A stretch of 64,000 bases of DNA. Origin: an uncultured Kordia sp. (GTDB lineage Bacteria > Bacteroidota > Bacteroidia > Flavobacteriales > Flavobacteriaceae). The DNA lies in the NCBI RefSeq assembly GCF_947489565.1, contig NZ_CANLEA010000009.1, positions 183,559 through 247,558 of the forward strand. The letters are read 5' to 3'. A program made the translations under genes and the position numbers. The notes under the pieces were generated by a model, which was not told where the DNA came from, searched no databases, and saw only the letters and a program-made list of their open reading frames with translations. Of this stretch, positions 9,420-19,664 are shown one piece after another (the stretch's first letter is position 1; every line of letters begins with the position of its first letter).

Positions 9420-9710
9420 TTATATATTGCTATAAAAATCAATAATATCTCCTTCCGCTACATCAACTATCGCTTTTTTTGTAGCGTTAGTTTTACCATG
9501 CTGGATTCCAGTTTTGGTGTAACGTGTTTTTCTATCAGGTCCGTAATTCATAGTACGAACTTTCTCTACAGAAACCCCATAAGTAGCCTCTATAGTTTTC
9601 TTAATCTCAACTTTGTTAGCTTTTACATTTACTAAGAAAGTATAACGATTATTTAATTCACTATCAGCAGTAGCTTTTTCAGTTACAACTGGTTTAATTA
9701 AGATGCTCAT
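9420..9710 (-). CDS. rplW: 50S ribosomal protein L23
   Basis: A 96-residue L23 beginning MSILIKPVVTEKATADSEL, with YTFLVNVKANKVEIKKTIEA and a basic loop RKTRYTKTGIQHGKTNATKK. It is the main chaperone and SRP docking protein at the exit tunnel. It lies between rplD (8 bp) and rplB (13 bp). Confidence 0.98.
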   Translation of the reverse strand: MSILIKPVVTEKATADSELNNRYTFLVNVKANKVEIKKTIEATYGVSVEKVRTMNYGPDRKTRYTKTGIQHGKTNATKKAIVDVAEGDIIDFYSNI

Positions 9711-9718
9711 TTGGTTTC

Positions 9719-10348
9719 TTATTTACTTAAGTTTGACTCAATTCCCTCTAAAGCGCCTTCGAAAAGAACTATACTATTTGCGTTAACAATTTTGTAAGTA
9801 CTTAATTCTGAGCTAGTTAAAACCTCAGAGGTTTTCAAATTACGTGACGACAAATATACATTATTATTTGAATCACCCAACACAAATAGCGATTTTTTAC
9901 TATCTAACCCTAAAGCTTTCAATACATTGATGAAATTTTTAGTTTTTGGAGCTTCAAAATTGAAATCTTCAATTACGATAATTGACTCACTTTTTGCCTT
10001 TAATGTAAGTGCTGATTTTCTAGCCAACTTCTTAACATTTTTGTTTAATTTTTGAGAGTAACTTCTCGGTCTTGGACCAAAAACTCTACCTCCACCCTTA
10101 AACAATGGGTTTTTAATACTACCTGCTCTCGCAGTACCAGTACCTTTTTGCTTTTTAATCTTACGAGTACTTCCCGTGATTTCAGCTCTCTCTTTCGCCT
10201 TATGCGTTCCTTGTCTTTGATTCGCAAGATATTGCTTCACATCCAAGTATACAGCATGATCATTAGGCTCAATAGCAAAAACAGCATCAGAAAGGTTTGC
10301 CTTTCTACCTGTTTCTTTTCCGTTTATATCTAAAACTGCTACTTCCAT
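9719..10348 (-). CDS. rplD: 50S ribosomal protein L4
   Basis: A 209-residue L4 with the long tunnel loop KKQKGTGTARAGSIKNPLFK and GGGRVFGPRPRSYSQKLNKN, followed by the globular domain. In E. coli L4 also represses the S10 operon by transcription attenuation and translation block. Here the start codon overlaps the last base of the rplC stop codon, so translation is probably coupled. A terminator-like hairpin lies upstream of rplC (10992-11030), which makes an L4-type attenuator conceivable. Confidence 0.98.
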   Translation of the reverse strand: MEVAVLDINGKETGRKANLSDAVFAIEPNDHAVYLDVKQYLANQRQGTHKAKERAEITGSTRKIKKQKGTGTARAGSIKNPLFKGGGRVFGPRPRSYSQKLNKNVKKLARKSALTLKAKSESIIVIEDFNFEAPKTKNFINVLKALGLDSKKSLFVLGDSNNNVYLSSRNLKTSEVLTSSELSTYKIVNANSIVLFEGALEGIESNLSK

Positions 10349-10965
10349 TACTTCTGAACAATTACATAAGCGTTTTTATGCCCAGGAACACACCCTTTGA
10401 CAACTAATAAGTTCTTCTCAGGAACAACTTTCAACACTCTTAAATTTTGAACTTTCACTTTTTCTCCACCCATTCTTCCTGCCATGCGCATTCCTTTGAA
10501 TACACGTGCAGGGTAAGATGCAGCTCCAATAGAACCTGGCGCTCTCAAACGGTTGTGTTGACCATGAGTTGCTTGTCCTACACCCGCAAATCCGTGGCGC
10601 TTTACAACTCCTTGAAAACCTTTACCTTTTGATGTTCCAGCAATATCAACGAATTCACCTTCTTCAAAGTGATCTACAGTGATACTGTCTCCTAAATTAT
10701 ACTCTCCTTCAAATCCTTGGAATTCAACAACTTTGTATTTAGGCGAAGTACCTGCTTTTTTAAAGTGACCATTAGCCGCTTTAGAAGCACGTTTTTCTGC
10801 CTTGTCATCGAAACCAAGTTGAAGAGCTTCATACCCGTCAACCTCATTGGTTCTGACTTGGGTAACGACACAAGGACCTGCTTCAATAACTGTACATGGA
10901 ATGTTTTTTCCATTCTCGTCAAAGATGCTAGTCATGCCGATTTTTTTTCCGATTAACCCAGACAT
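10348..10965 (-). CDS. rplC: 50S ribosomal protein L3
   Basis: A 205-residue L3 beginning [19 protein letters not shown], with [20 protein letters not shown] and the tip region [20 protein letters not shown] that approaches the peptidyl transferase centre. An early assembly protein. It is separated from rpsJ by 135 bp, by far the longest gap in the ribosomal cluster, which contains a strong terminator-like hairpin, so the rplC-and-downstream genes may have their own promoter or depend on read-through. Confidence 0.98.
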   Translation of the reverse strand: MSGLIGKKIGMTSIFDENGKNIPCTVIEAGPCVVTQVRTNEVDGYEALQLGFDDKAEKRASKAANGHFKKAGTSPKYKVVEFQGFEGEYNLGDSITVDHFEEGEFVDIAGTSKGKGFQGVVKRHGFAGVGQATHGQHNRLRAPGSIGAASYPARVFKGMRMAGRMGGEKVKVQNLRVLKVVPEKNLLVVKGCVPGHKNAYVIVQK

Positions 10966-10991
10966 ATTTATTAATTTAAAATTTATTTATT

Positions 10992-11030
10992 AAAAAAAAT
11001 TCAGGATGAAAATACGCTTCATCCTGAATT
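10992..11030 (-). terminator. Intrinsic terminator or attenuator between rpsJ and rplC
   Basis: A perfect 13-bp stem (left arm 10998-11010, loop of 7 nt, right arm 11018-11030; arms AATTCAGGATGAA and its complement). In the minus-strand transcript the stem is followed by eight U residues, formed by the A run at 10992-10999. This is the form of a rho-independent terminator, placed after rpsJ and about 30 bp before the rplC start. Confidence 0.8.
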
Positions 11031-11075
11031 GTATTTTTACCGTTTTTCCTTTGCTCGCAGCTCCGGACATTTTAT

Positions 11076-11092
11076 TTTTCGCTCAGCGAAAA
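11076..11092 (-). promoter_or_regulatory. Small hairpin just after the rpsJ stop
   Basis: Arms TTTTCGC and GCGAAAA with a 3-nt loop lie 8 bp beyond the rpsJ stop codon. In the transcript it is followed by an A-rich, not U-rich, run, so it is not by itself a terminator. It might protect the 3' end of the str-operon mRNA. Function is unknown. Confidence 0.3.
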
Positions 11093-11100
11093 GTGTTTTA

Positions 11101-11406
11101 TCACACTTTGATCTCTACTTCAACTCCACTTGGCAATTCAAGTTTCATAAGTGCATCAATTGTCTTTGAAGAAGAACTATAGATATCTAATAGTCTCTTG
11201 TAAGAACTTAATTGAAATTGCTCTCTTGACTTCTTATTTACGTGTGGAGAACGTAATACAGTAAAGATTTTTTTGTGTGTTGGTAATGGAATTGGTCCAG
11301 TTACAACAGCACCTGTAGTTTTTACTGTTTTTACGATTTTCTCAGCTGACTTGTCAACTAAGTTATGATCGTATGATTTTAATTTTATTCTAATTTTTTG
11401 ACTCAT
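11101..11406 (-). CDS. rpsJ: 30S ribosomal protein S10
   Basis: A 101-residue S10 ([20 protein letters not shown] start, [20 protein letters not shown], and the [17 protein letters not shown] loop). It belongs to the 30S head and, as NusE, takes part in transcription antitermination. It is joined to fusA by a 10-bp gap, so in this genome it behaves as the last gene of the str unit. The usual tuf gene between fusA and rpsJ is missing here. Confidence 0.98.
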   Translation of the reverse strand: MSQKIRIKLKSYDHNLVDKSAEKIVKTVKTTGAVVTGPIPLPTHKKIFTVLRSPHVNKKSREQFQLSSYKRLLDIYSSSSKTIDALMKLELPSGVEVEIKV

Positions 11407-11416
11407 TTTCTTAGTT

Positions 11417-13549
11417 TTAAGCAGTTACACCTTTAGATTTCGCAATTACTTCTTCAGAAATATTAGAAGGAGTTTCTGCATAATGAGAGAATTCCATCGT
11501 TGAAGTTGCTCTACCAGATGATAATGTTCTTAATGAAGTAACATATCCAAACATTTCAGATAATGGCACTGTTGCCTTTACAACTTTAGAACCAGCTCTA
11601 TCAGACATATCAGACACTTGTCCACGACGACGGTTTAAGTCACCTACAATATCTCCCATGTTTTCTTCTGGAGTTAATACTTCCAATTTCATAATTGGCT
11701 CAAGGATTTTAGCTCCAGCCGCTTTTGCCGCTGCTTTATAACCCATTTTCGCTGCCAATTCAAATGATAATGCATCAGAATCTACAGGGTGGAAAGATCC
11801 ATCCTTTAAGACAATCTTCATAGAATCCATTTCGAATCCTGCTAAAGGACCATTCAACATTGCTGTTGCAAATCCTTTTTCAACTGAAGGAATAAATTCT
11901 TTTGGAATACGACCACCTTTGATTTGATCAACAAACTGCAATCCTGTACCTTCGAAATCTTCATCCACTGGACTCATTTCGAAAACAATATCTCCAAACT
12001 TACCACGTCCACCAGATTGCTTTTTATAAGTCTCTCTGTGTTGCGCTAATTTCGTTAATGCTTCTTTGTATTCTACTTGTGGCTCACCTTGATTTACTTC
12101 AACCTTAAACTCACGTCTTAAACGGTCAACAATAATATCCAAGTGAAGCTCTCCCATTCCTGAGATAATAGTTTGACCTGAAGCCTCATCAGTTTTTACT
12201 GTAAATGTTGGATCTTCTTCTGCCAACTTACCTAAAGCAATTCCTAATTTATCAACATCTGCTTTCGTCTTAGGTTCAACCGCGATACCAATTACTGGAT
12301 CAGGGAAGTCCATAGATTCTAAGATAATTGGATTCTTTTCATCAGATAAAGTATCTCCTGTTTTGATACTTTTAAATCCTACAGCAGCTCCAATATCTCC
12401 AGCTTCAATAAAATCAATTGCATTTTGTTTGTTAGAGTGCATTTGGTAAATACGAGAAATACGTTCTTTTTTACCTGAACGATTATTCAATACGTACGAA
12501 CCTGCATCTAATCTTCCTGAATAAGCACGGAAGAATGCTAAACGTCCTACGAAAGGATCTGTAGCAATTTTAAATGCTAATGCAGCGAAAGGATCTTTTG
12601 CATCTGGCTTACGAGTAACCTCTTCTCCAGTATTTGGATCCGTTCCTTTAATATCATCTTTATCTGTTGGTGAAGGCAAGTAACGACAAACTGCATCTAA
12701 AAGGAACTGAACTCCTTTGTTTTTGAATGCAGAACCACAAATCATAGGAATGATTGCCATGTCCATTACAGCAGCTCTTAATGCAGCATGAATTTCTTCT
12801 TCTGTGATAGAGTTTTCATCTTCCATGAATTTCTCTAACAAGTTTTCATCATACGTTGCAACCTCTTCAATTAAGTGAGCACGCGCTTCAGCCGCTTCTT
12901 CTTTTAATTCTTCTGGAATGTCAATTACATCAAAAGTAGCTCCTTGTGTTTCATCATGCCAAACAATAGCACGGTTTTTCACTAAGTCAACAATACCTTT
13001 AAAGTCCATCTCTTCTCCAATCGGCAATACAATTTGCACAGCGTTAGAACCTAACATTTCTTTCACCTGAGCACAAACCATTGCAAAATTAGAACCTTGA
13101 CGATCCATTTTGTTTACAAATCCAATTCTTGGAACTTTGTAATTATCTGCAAGCCTCCAGTTAGTTTCAGATTGCGGCTCAACACCATCAACTGCACTAA
13201 ACAAGAAAACTAATCCATCTAATACACGCAACGAACGGTTTACTTCTACCGTAAAATCAACGTGACCTGGAGTATCAATAATATTAAAATGGTATCCTTT
13301 AGCATCTGCAGTTGGCTTACCATTTTCAGTTGGAAATTGCCACGTACAAGTTGTAGCAGCAGACGTAATAGTAATACCACGCTCTTGCTCTTGCTCCATC
13401 CAGTCCATTGTAGCAGCACCATCATGCACTTCTCCAATTTTGTGACTTACACCCGTATAGTATAAAACACGTTCTGTAGTAGTTGTTTTACCAGCATCAA
13501 TGTGAGCAGCGATACCGATATTTCTAGTATATTTTAAATCTCTAGCCAT
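11417..13549 (-). CDS. fusA: Elongation factor G
   Basis: A 710-residue translational GTPase that drives ribosomal translocation. The G domain has [20 protein letters not shown] (P loop, about residues 10-29), the DTPGHVDF and NKMDRQGS motifs. Domain II to V features follow, including [11 protein letters not shown] and the RRRGQVSDM region near the C-terminus. Full length; the active-site His of DTPGH is present. Placed between rpsG and rpsJ as in many str operons. Confidence 0.98.
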   Translation of the reverse strand: MARDLKYTRNIGIAAHIDAGKTTTTERVLYYTGVSHKIGEVHDGAATMDWMEQEQERGITITSAATTCTWQFPTENGKPTADAKGYHFNIIDTPGHVDFTVEVNRSLRVLDGLVFLFSAVDGVEPQSETNWRLADNYKVPRIGFVNKMDRQGSNFAMVCAQVKEMLGSNAVQIVLPIGEEMDFKGIVDLVKNRAIVWHDETQGATFDVIDIPEELKEEAAEARAHLIEEVATYDENLLEKFMEDENSITEEEIHAALRAAVMDMAIIPMICGSAFKNKGVQFLLDAVCRYLPSPTDKDDIKGTDPNTGEEVTRKPDAKDPFAALAFKIATDPFVGRLAFFRAYSGRLDAGSYVLNNRSGKKERISRIYQMHSNKQNAIDFIEAGDIGAAVGFKSIKTGDTLSDEKNPIILESMDFPDPVIGIAVEPKTKADVDKLGIALGKLAEEDPTFTVKTDEASGQTIISGMGELHLDIIVDRLRREFKVEVNQGEPQVEYKEALTKLAQHRETYKKQSGGRGKFGDIVFEMSPVDEDFEGTGLQFVDQIKGGRIPKEFIPSVEKGFATAMLNGPLAGFEMDSMKIVLKDGSFHPVDSDALSFELAAKMGYKAAAKAAGAKILEPIMKLEVLTPEENMGDIVGDLNRRRGQVSDMSDRAGSKVVKATVPLSEMFGYVTSLRTLSSGRATSTMEFSHYAETPSNISEEVIAKSKGVTA

Positions 13550-13567
13550 TTTTATAATTGTATCTGA

Positions 13568-14044
13568 TTAAAATCTAAAATGTGAGAATGCTTTATTTGC
13601 CTCAGCCATCTTGTGCGTGTCCACTCTTTTCTTAACTGCTGCACCTTCTTCTTTTGCAGCGGCTAATACTTCAGAAGCTAATTTTAAAGCCATTGATTTC
13701 TCATTTCTCTTACGAGAGTAGCTAATTAACCATTTCATCGCCATAGATACTTTTCTATCTGGTCTAATTTGCATTGGAATTTGGAATGTAGCTCCACCTA
13801 CTCTACGAGAGCGAACTTCTACATGCGGCATCACATTAGATAATGCTTCTTTCCATAATTCTAAAGCTGTTTTTTCTTCGTCTGTTTTCTTTTGATCTAC
13901 AATATCCATTGCATCATAGAAAATCTTGAATGCTACAGACTTCTTACCATCCCACATTAAGTTATTCACAAAACGTGTTACCAATTGATCATTAAATCTT
14001 GGATCCGGTAAAAGAGGTCTTTTTTTCGCCTTTCTTTTTCTCAT
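13568..14044 (-). CDS. rpsG: 30S ribosomal protein S7
   Basis: A 158-residue S7 beginning [20 protein letters not shown], with the [20 protein letters not shown] helix, the beta hairpin region [20 protein letters not shown] and C-terminal [13 protein letters not shown]. It is the primary binder that organises the 16S 3' major domain and the E site, and represses the str operon in E. coli. It lies 23 bp after rpsL. Confidence 0.98.
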   Translation of the reverse strand: MRKRKAKKRPLLPDPRFNDQLVTRFVNNLMWDGKKSVAFKIFYDAMDIVDQKKTDEEKTALELWKEALSNVMPHVEVRSRRVGGATFQIPMQIRPDRKVSMAMKWLISYSRKRNEKSMALKLASEVLAAAKEEGAAVKKRVDTHKMAEANKAFSHFRF

Positions 14045-14067
14045 GTCTTTACATTAAAAGTTTTTAA

Positions 14068-14442
14068 TTACTTCTTTGGGCGTTTTGCACCATACTTAGA
14101 TCTACGTTGCGTTCTACCTTCAACACCTGCGGTGTCTAAAGCTCCACGAACGATATGATATCTAACTCCTGGTAAATCTTTTACCCTTCCACCTCTAACT
14201 AATACTATCGAGTGCTCTTGCAGATTGTGTCCTTCTCCTGGAATGTAAGCATTCACTTCATTACCGTTTGTCAAACGAACCCTTGCAACTTTACGCATTG
14301 CTGAATTCGGTTTCTTCGGTGTTGTTGTGTATACACGCGTACAAACTCCACGTCTCTGAGGACAAGAATCTAAAGCAGCCGATTTACTCTTCTTAGTTAT
14401 TTTGGCTCTTCCTTTTCTTACTAATTGTGAAATTGTTGGCAT
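14068..14442 (-). CDS. rpsL: 30S ribosomal protein S12
   Basis: A 124-residue S12. It begins [19 protein letters not shown] and carries [20 protein letters not shown] and [20 protein letters not shown], the two loops at the decoding centre. The lysines whose replacement causes streptomycin resistance in other bacteria appear as the sensitive type. First gene of the cluster, with a promoter and a short hairpin leader just upstream (14472-14519). Confidence 0.98.
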   Translation of the reverse strand: MPTISQLVRKGRAKITKKSKSAALDSCPQRRGVCTRVYTTTPKKPNSAMRKVARVRLTNGNEVNAYIPGEGHNLQEHSIVLVRGGRVKDLPGVRYHIVRGALDTAGVEGRTQRRSKYGAKRPKK

Positions 14443-14471
14443 CTATTATTAAATATAATTTTGTTTTAAAA

Positions 14472-14485
14472 CCCTCTTTTGAGGG
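14472..14485 (-). promoter_or_regulatory. Hairpin at the predicted 5' end of the rpsL mRNA
   Basis: CCCTC and GAGGG flank a TTTT loop. Given the promoter at 14489-14519, transcription should begin at or next to this stem, making it a 5'-terminal hairpin about 30 nt before the rpsL start codon. It could stabilise the mRNA or bind a regulator. The fold is seen; the role is inferred. Confidence 0.5.
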
Positions 14486-14488
14486 CGG

Positions 14489-14519
14489 CAAAGGTATGTT
14501 TTTTTTCTTATAATTCAAA
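14489..14519 (-). promoter_or_regulatory. Bacteroidota-type promoter of the ribosomal cluster
   Basis: Read on the minus strand: TTTG (14516-14519) as the -33 element, a 19-bp spacer, and TACCTTTG (14489-14496), an exact match to the TANNTTTG -7 consensus of the Bacteroidota primary sigma factor. The predicted start lies about 40 nt upstream of rpsL. Confidence 0.75.
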
Positions 14520-14625
14520 TCTTAATAACTTAATTTTCAATAAGATTAATTTTTTCAGGCGTTTCCACATAGTATTTCCTGTTTTTTTACGTTATTTTGA
14601 AGCATGATCGTATTCATTTTTTAGC

Positions 14626-16311
14626 TTGAAAAAATCAACTCCACATATTTCAATTTTATTTTTTGCCGTTTTTTGCTCTTGGCTTGTCAATGGACAAACA
14701 TTACAAATTAATGGAACTACTGATAATGAGCAGCAAATTATTGATGCTACGAATTATAAAAAATCGCACGAAAATATAAAATCTATTGTAGACGAACTAA
14801 CTTCTCTACAAAAGGCTTTGTTTACTATTGGATATTTTGACGCCTCCTACAGTAAATTAGAAAAGGTTAGTGATTCAATTTATCAAAGCACTTTCAACCT
14901 AAATGCAAAATACACTTCTTTAGTAATTAACTACGACAGCGAAAAATTAGACGAAAGTCTTTTAAAAGCATTTAACTTATCTCACACAGAAACCACTTTT
15001 ACCATTACTCCAGAAAATTTGACTCCTTTTTTAGAAGCTATTGTTGAGAATTTTCAAAACACAGGAAATCCCTTTGCGGAAGTTCAACTTAAAGATATCG
15101 TCAAGAAACAACAAACAATTACTGCCAACTTAGATATTACTATTACCGAAAAGCGCCGTTTGGATAAAATCATTGTAAAAGGATACGAGAAGTTTCCAAA
15201 ATCATATACCAAACATTATTTACGACTCACCTCTAAGGTTTTCAATAAAGAAGAGATCACAAAACAAACCAAACGTTTAGATCAATTACCATTTGCACGA
15301 CAAATAAAAGATCCAGAAATATTATTTTCGAAAGATTCCACAACCTTATATATATATATAGAAAAAGTAAAGAGTAATTTTTTTGACGGCTTTTTAGGTT
15401 TTAATTCTGATGAAGACACTGGAAATTTAAAACTAAACGGATACTTAGACTTGAAGCTTATCAATAATTTGAATGCAGGTGAACAGTTTAACATTTTATG
15501 GAAGAATGACGGAAATGGGCAAACCAAGTTTTTGGCAGATTTAAAAATCCCCTACATTTTCAATTCACCTCTTGGTATAAATGCAGGTTTAGATATTTTT
15601 AGACGCGATTCTCTTTTTAATGTTGTAAACACGAAATTGAACACGTTTTACCAAATCAACCAAAACAATCAAGTTCATGTAGGAATTCAACAAATTGAAT
15701 CCAATAATCTTTTAGAAGACAATACCAACACTTCTATTGACGACTACAAAAGTTTTTTTACCACCGCAGGATATACTTTTTCCAAAAGGAATAATAATTA
15801 CAGTATTTTTCCAACTAAGATTTTTGCTAGCGCAGAAGCACAGATTGGAACTCGAAAAAATGACAGCGAAACGAATGAACAGACCAAGTTTTCATTTACC
15901 GGAAATTATTTATGGGAATTGAACGATCGAAATTTTATTTATGTTAACAATACTTCCGAAGCGCTAATTTCTGATCAATATTTAACTAATGAAAAATTTC
16001 GTTTGGGAGGAATTCAATCCATAAGAGGATTCAACGAAAATAGCTTGGAAGCTACTTTATACAGTACAATCAATACAGAATATCGATATATTTTATCCAG
16101 AAATTCATATGTTCATTCCATCATAGATTTTACGTATCTTCAAGATGATTTAACACAAACTGACGTAAAATTGTATGGTTTTGGTTTTGGACTAGGAATA
16201 CGATCTAAATCAGGACTTTTGAAAATAAATTATGCTGTTGGAAAAACTGACAATTCTACCATTAAACTATCTGAATCTAAGGTTCATATAAGTTTATCAA
16301 CCACCTTCTAA
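14626..16311 (+). CDS. Omp85-family (BamA/TamA-like) outer-membrane protein
   Basis: A 561-residue protein with a signal peptide (cleavage after about residue 23, ..LVNGQ), an N-terminal periplasmic part of about 200 residues that looks like POTRA-type repeats (for example EKRRLDKIIVKGYEKFPKS), and a C-terminal beta barrel. The GGIQSIRGFNENSL segment matches the conserved (V/I)RG(F/Y) loop L6 motif of Omp85 proteins, and the chain ends in Phe. Shorter than full BamA and with fewer repeats, so it is more likely a TamA- or FhaC-type relative than the essential BamA. The only usable start is a TTG at 14626, because a TGA lies in frame at 14605. It is divergent from rpsL. Confidence 0.8.
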   Translation: MKKSTPHISILFFAVFCSWLVNGQTLQINGTTDNEQQIIDATNYKKSHENIKSIVDELTSLQKALFTIGYFDASYSKLEKVSDSIYQSTFNLNAKYTSLVINYDSEKLDESLLKAFNLSHTETTFTITPENLTPFLEAIVENFQNTGNPFAEVQLKDIVKKQQTITANLDITITEKRRLDKIIVKGYEKFPKSYTKHYLRLTSKVFNKEEITKQTKRLDQLPFARQIKDPEILFSKDSTTLYIYIEKVKSNFFDGFLGFNSDEDTGNLKLNGYLDLKLINNLNAGEQFNILWKNDGNGQTKFLADLKIPYIFNSPLGINAGLDIFRRDSLFNVVNTKLNTFYQINQNNQVHVGIQQIESNNLLEDNTNTSIDDYKSFFTTAGYTFSKRNNNYSIFPTKIFASAEAQIGTRKNDSETNEQTKFSFTGNYLWELNDRNFIYVNNTSEALISDQYLTNEKFRLGGIQSIRGFNENSLEATLYSTINTEYRYILSRNSYVHSIIDFTYLQDDLTQTDVKLYGFGFGLGIRSKSGLLKINYAVGKTDNSTIKLSESKVHISLSTTF

Positions 16312-16368
16312 TATTAAGCTTCACGTTACTTTTCTTGAAAAGCAGTCACTTTTTTCCTTAAAAAAATA

Positions 16369-16397
16369 GGAATATTAACATATTATTATGATTTTTG
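16369..16397 (+). promoter_or_regulatory. Promoter-like element before the first susC
   Basis: GGAAT at 16369-16373 and GATTTTTG at 16390-16397, 28 bp before the susC start. The same arrangement with 21-bp start-to-start spacing is found before the second susC (24348/24369) and before the lipoprotein gene at 32420. It could be a variant of the TTG/TANNTTTG promoter or an ECF-sigma type site with a GGAA -35. Confidence 0.5.
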
Positions 16398-16424
16398 GAA
16401 TAGCTAATTCAAATAATTAACACA

Positions 16425-19400
16425 ATGAGAACAAAGTTTAATGGAATGTTGACGCTTTTGCTGGCGTTAATGGTGCAGCTCGCGCTTGCACAAGAAAAAA
16501 CAGTCAAAGGTACTGTTTCCGACGAATCTGGAATTCCGCTTCCCGCGGCCAGCGTAGTCGTTAAAGAAACTAATGCAGGTACGTCTACTGATTTTGATGG
16601 AAATTACAACATCAATGTAAATCAAGGACAAACACTTGTATTTAGTTATGTAGGTTACAAATCAAAAGAAGTGGTTGTTGGTGGAAGCAATACTATCGAC
16701 GCTTCTTTAGAACCAGATAACCAACTAGAAGAAGTAATTATTACTGCACAGGGTATTAAAAAGGAAAAGAAGGCTTTAGGTTATGCCGTAACTACGGTTG
16801 AAAGTAAAGACTTAGAGCAGAAAGCTGACACTGATATCGGTAAGATATTACGTGGTAAAGCATCTGGTGTACGTATTACTGGTTCTGGAGGTGTTTCTGG
16901 TAGTGGTTCTAACATCATTATTAGAGGACAGTCTTCTATTACAGGTGGAAACCAACCGTTATTCATTGTGGATGGCGTACCATTTGATGGATCTTCAGGT
17001 GGAGCAAACCAATCTGCGAGTTCAGGAGCTTTCCAATCAGGTAACGTAGCAAGTAGATTTGCCGACATTGACCCTAACAACATTGAAAGTGTAAGTATCT
17101 TAAAAGGTTTAAGTGCAACAGCTTTATATGGTGGTGAAGGACGTAACGGTGTAATCTTAATTACTACAAAAAGTGGAAAAGATGCTAACAAGAAGATGGA
17201 GGTTACAATAAACCAATCTATTTTCTTTAACAGTATTATTTTACCAGACTACCAAAATACTTGGGGTAATGGTTTCCAAAACGTATATGGAGCTTTCTTT
17301 AGTAACTGGGGAGCACGTTTTGACAGCCAAGCGACTATTGACAACGCATTTAGAACGTCACTTTTAAACAACTTTGGTGTTGAGCCATCAGTTTTATTCC
17401 CGGACAGACCTGGATTAGATGCTCAAAATGTAACATACAGAGCGTATGATAGCCAGAAAGAATTCTTTAAAACTGGTACTATTGCTAGTACTTCTGTAAA
17501 CGTTGCAGGTTCATTTGGAGACAAAGGAAGCTTCAATGCATCTTACGCACATGTTGATGATGAATCATTTATTCCTAACAACGGCTTACGAAGAGATAAC
17601 TTCTCTGTTGGTGGAACTTATAAAATGTCAAACAAGTTTACCTTATCTGGTAAAATAAGTTTAGCAAAAACTGATATTAGAAGTCCATTTACAGATGCTT
17701 CTACAGGTAGTGACGTAACATCGTCTACTGCTGGTACTGGAGGTATTGCTTCTGTATGGAACATTCTTTACTTACCACGAAGTGTTGATATCACATTACC
17801 TAATCAGCATCCTATTACTGGAGAAAGTATTTGGTATAGAGGTGGTAATGACCGTACAAACCCAGCTTGGGTACTTAACAATACACAAGATAAGAATAGT
17901 ACAGATCGTGTATTTACAAACTTTGTAGCGTCTTATGAAGCTGCTGACTGGATGACTCTTAGCTACCGTTTAGGTATTGATAGTCAAAACACAAGATCAA
18001 GACGTGTAATTAACAAAGGTTCAAATGATGGTTTACATCCAAATGGATATTTACAAACAACTTCTGAGAGATTTACTATCTGGGATCAATCTTTATTAAT
18101 TGGTTTAGATAAAGAACTTTCTGAAGACTTTGCAATTCAAGGAACTATTGGTGCTACAACAAAGCGTCAAGTATTTGAACGTGATGGTTCTGAGAGTAGA
18201 GATCAAATTATCTACGGTCTTTGGAATCACTTAAACTTTAGCAACTCAAGTACTATTATTGAAGGAACAGTTTTTGCTGCTAACAATCAGACATACCAAA
18301 CATTTAGCGAACAAAACAACGTTGCAGCATATGTTTCTGGTACACTTTCTTACAAGAACTACTTATATTTAAATACTTCTTTAAGAAATGAATGGAATTC
18401 AACATTAGAGCAAGAGAACAGATCACAATTCTCTCCTGGTGTGAGTTTATCATTTATCCCAACTTCTGCTTTTGAAGGATTGCGTTCTACGAACGGATTA
18501 AACTTCTTAAAGTTAAGAGCTGGTTACGGTACTTCTCCAGGTTTCCCTGGTCCTTACAATACAAGAGGAGTTATTTCATTAGTACCAAACATCTTCCAAA
18601 CTCCTGGAGGAAACTCAACTACTACGACAAGTATTCCTAACTTCTTACCAAATCCAGACTTAAAGCCTGAGCTTTCTAAAGAGTTTGAAGTTGGTCTTGA
18701 AGCTAGATTGTTAGATAACAGATTAGGAATTGACTTTACATATTATAACAGAGATACAGAAGATCAGATTATCCAAAGACCTTTAGCTCCTGAAACAGGA
18801 TATACAAGTACATTTACAAACATTGGTAATGTAATTAACGAAGGTTTTGAAATCTCATTTGATGGTACTCCTATTAAGACAGAAGACTTTGAACTAAAGA
18901 TTTCTGGTAGCTTCACGCAAAACGAAAGTGTTGTAAGAGGTCTTGATGATGGAGAACAAATCCTTTACGGAGGTATCTTCGCTACTCCTGCAAATGCCGC
19001 TATTAATGATCAACCATTAGGTGTAATTGTTGGAAGTAGAATTTTAAGAGATGATGAAGGAAATCGTTTAGTAAATGAAAACGGTTATTGGATCCAAGAC
19101 CCTCAAAACGGTGTTATTGGAGATCCTAATCCAGACTGGTTTACTACTGTAAACACAGGTATCACTTGGAAAAACTGGTCTGTAAACATGCAATGGGAAT
19201 ACCAACAAGGTGGAGACATTTATGCTACAACAGTTGGTGCCTTAGTAGGTAGAGGACTTGTTGAAGATACAGATTTTGACAGAACTCAAAGTATTGTATT
19301 ACCAGGTGTACGTCAATCTACAGGACAGCCAAATGATATTCAAGTAACTGCTACTGAAGCATACTTTAACAATATTGGATTTGGTGTAGACGAAGTATTA

Positions 19401-19664
19401 ATTTACGATGCTTCACACTTAAGATTAAGAGAAGCTTCTATCAGTTATAGACTTCCAAGAAAATGGTTAGACAGAACACCATTTGGAAATGTATCGTTCA
19501 CACTTTCAGGTCAGAACTTATTTGTAAAAGCATTTAACACTCCTGACAGTGTAAACTACGATCCTGAATTAAACAGTTTAGGTGTTGGTAACTCTCAAGG
19601 ATTTGACTACTTAACTTCTTGGAACTCGAGAAGATACGGTATGAGCGTAAAAGTAACTTTCTAA
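16425..19664 (+). CDS. SusC/RagA-family TonB-dependent outer-membrane transporter (locus 1)
   Basis: A 1079-residue TonB-dependent porin that imports ligand captured by its SusD lid. Signal peptide of about 22 residues (MRTKFNGMLTLLLALM...ALAQ). A carboxypeptidase regulatory-like domain follows at about 26-105 (KGTVSDESGIPLPAASVVVK, GNYNINVNQGQTLVFSYVGY), then a TonB-box-like EEVIITA, the plug with NIIIRGQSSITGGNQPLFIV and the SusC signature ATALYGGEGRNGVILITTKSG, then the barrel to the C-terminal Phe. It is followed 11 bp later by susD. The substrate cannot be deduced; no hydrolase, sulfatase or regulator gene sits in the operon. Confidence 0.95.
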   Translation: MRTKFNGMLTLLLALMVQLALAQEKTVKGTVSDESGIPLPAASVVVKETNAGTSTDFDGNYNINVNQGQTLVFSYVGYKSKEVVVGGSNTIDASLEPDNQLEEVIITAQGIKKEKKALGYAVTTVESKDLEQKADTDIGKILRGKASGVRITGSGGVSGSGSNIIIRGQSSITGGNQPLFIVDGVPFDGSSGGANQSASSGAFQSGNVASRFADIDPNNIESVSILKGLSATALYGGEGRNGVILITTKSGKDANKKMEVTINQSIFFNSIILPDYQNTWGNGFQNVYGAFFSNWGARFDSQATIDNAFRTSLLNNFGVEPSVLFPDRPGLDAQNVTYRAYDSQKEFFKTGTIASTSVNVAGSFGDKGSFNASYAHVDDESFIPNNGLRRDNFSVGGTYKMSNKFTLSGKISLAKTDIRSPFTDASTGSDVTSSTAGTGGIASVWNILYLPRSVDITLPNQHPITGESIWYRGGNDRTNPAWVLNNTQDKNSTDRVFTNFVASYEAADWMTLSYRLGIDSQNTRSRRVINKGSNDGLHPNGYLQTTSERFTIWDQSLLIGLDKELSEDFAIQGTIGATTKRQVFERDGSESRDQIIYGLWNHLNFSNSSTIIEGTVFAANNQTYQTFSEQNNVAAYVSGTLSYKNYLYLNTSLRNEWNSTLEQENRSQFSPGVSLSFIPTSAFEGLRSTNGLNFLKLRAGYGTSPGFPGPYNTRGVISLVPNIFQTPGGNSTTTTSIPNFLPNPDLKPELSKEFEVGLEARLLDNRLGIDFTYYNRDTEDQIIQRPLAPETGYTSTFTNIGNVINEGFEISFDGTPIKTEDFELKISGSFTQNESVVRGLDDGEQILYGGIFATPANAAINDQPLGVIVGSRILRDDEGNRLVNENGYWIQDPQNGVIGDPNPDWFTTVNTGITWKNWSVNMQWEYQQGGDIYATTVGALVGRGLVEDTDFDRTQSIVLPGVRQSTGQPNDIQVTATEAYFNNIGFGVDEVLIYDASHLRLREASISYRLPRKWLDRTPFGNVSFTLSGQNLFVKAFNTPDSVNYDPELNSLGVGNSQGFDYLTSWNSRRYGMSVKVTF

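Noticed and set aside
14591..14600. TTATTTTG as promoter of the Omp85-type gene
   Set aside because: Only a partial match to TANNTTTG (7-nt form) and no -33 element at the right spacing.
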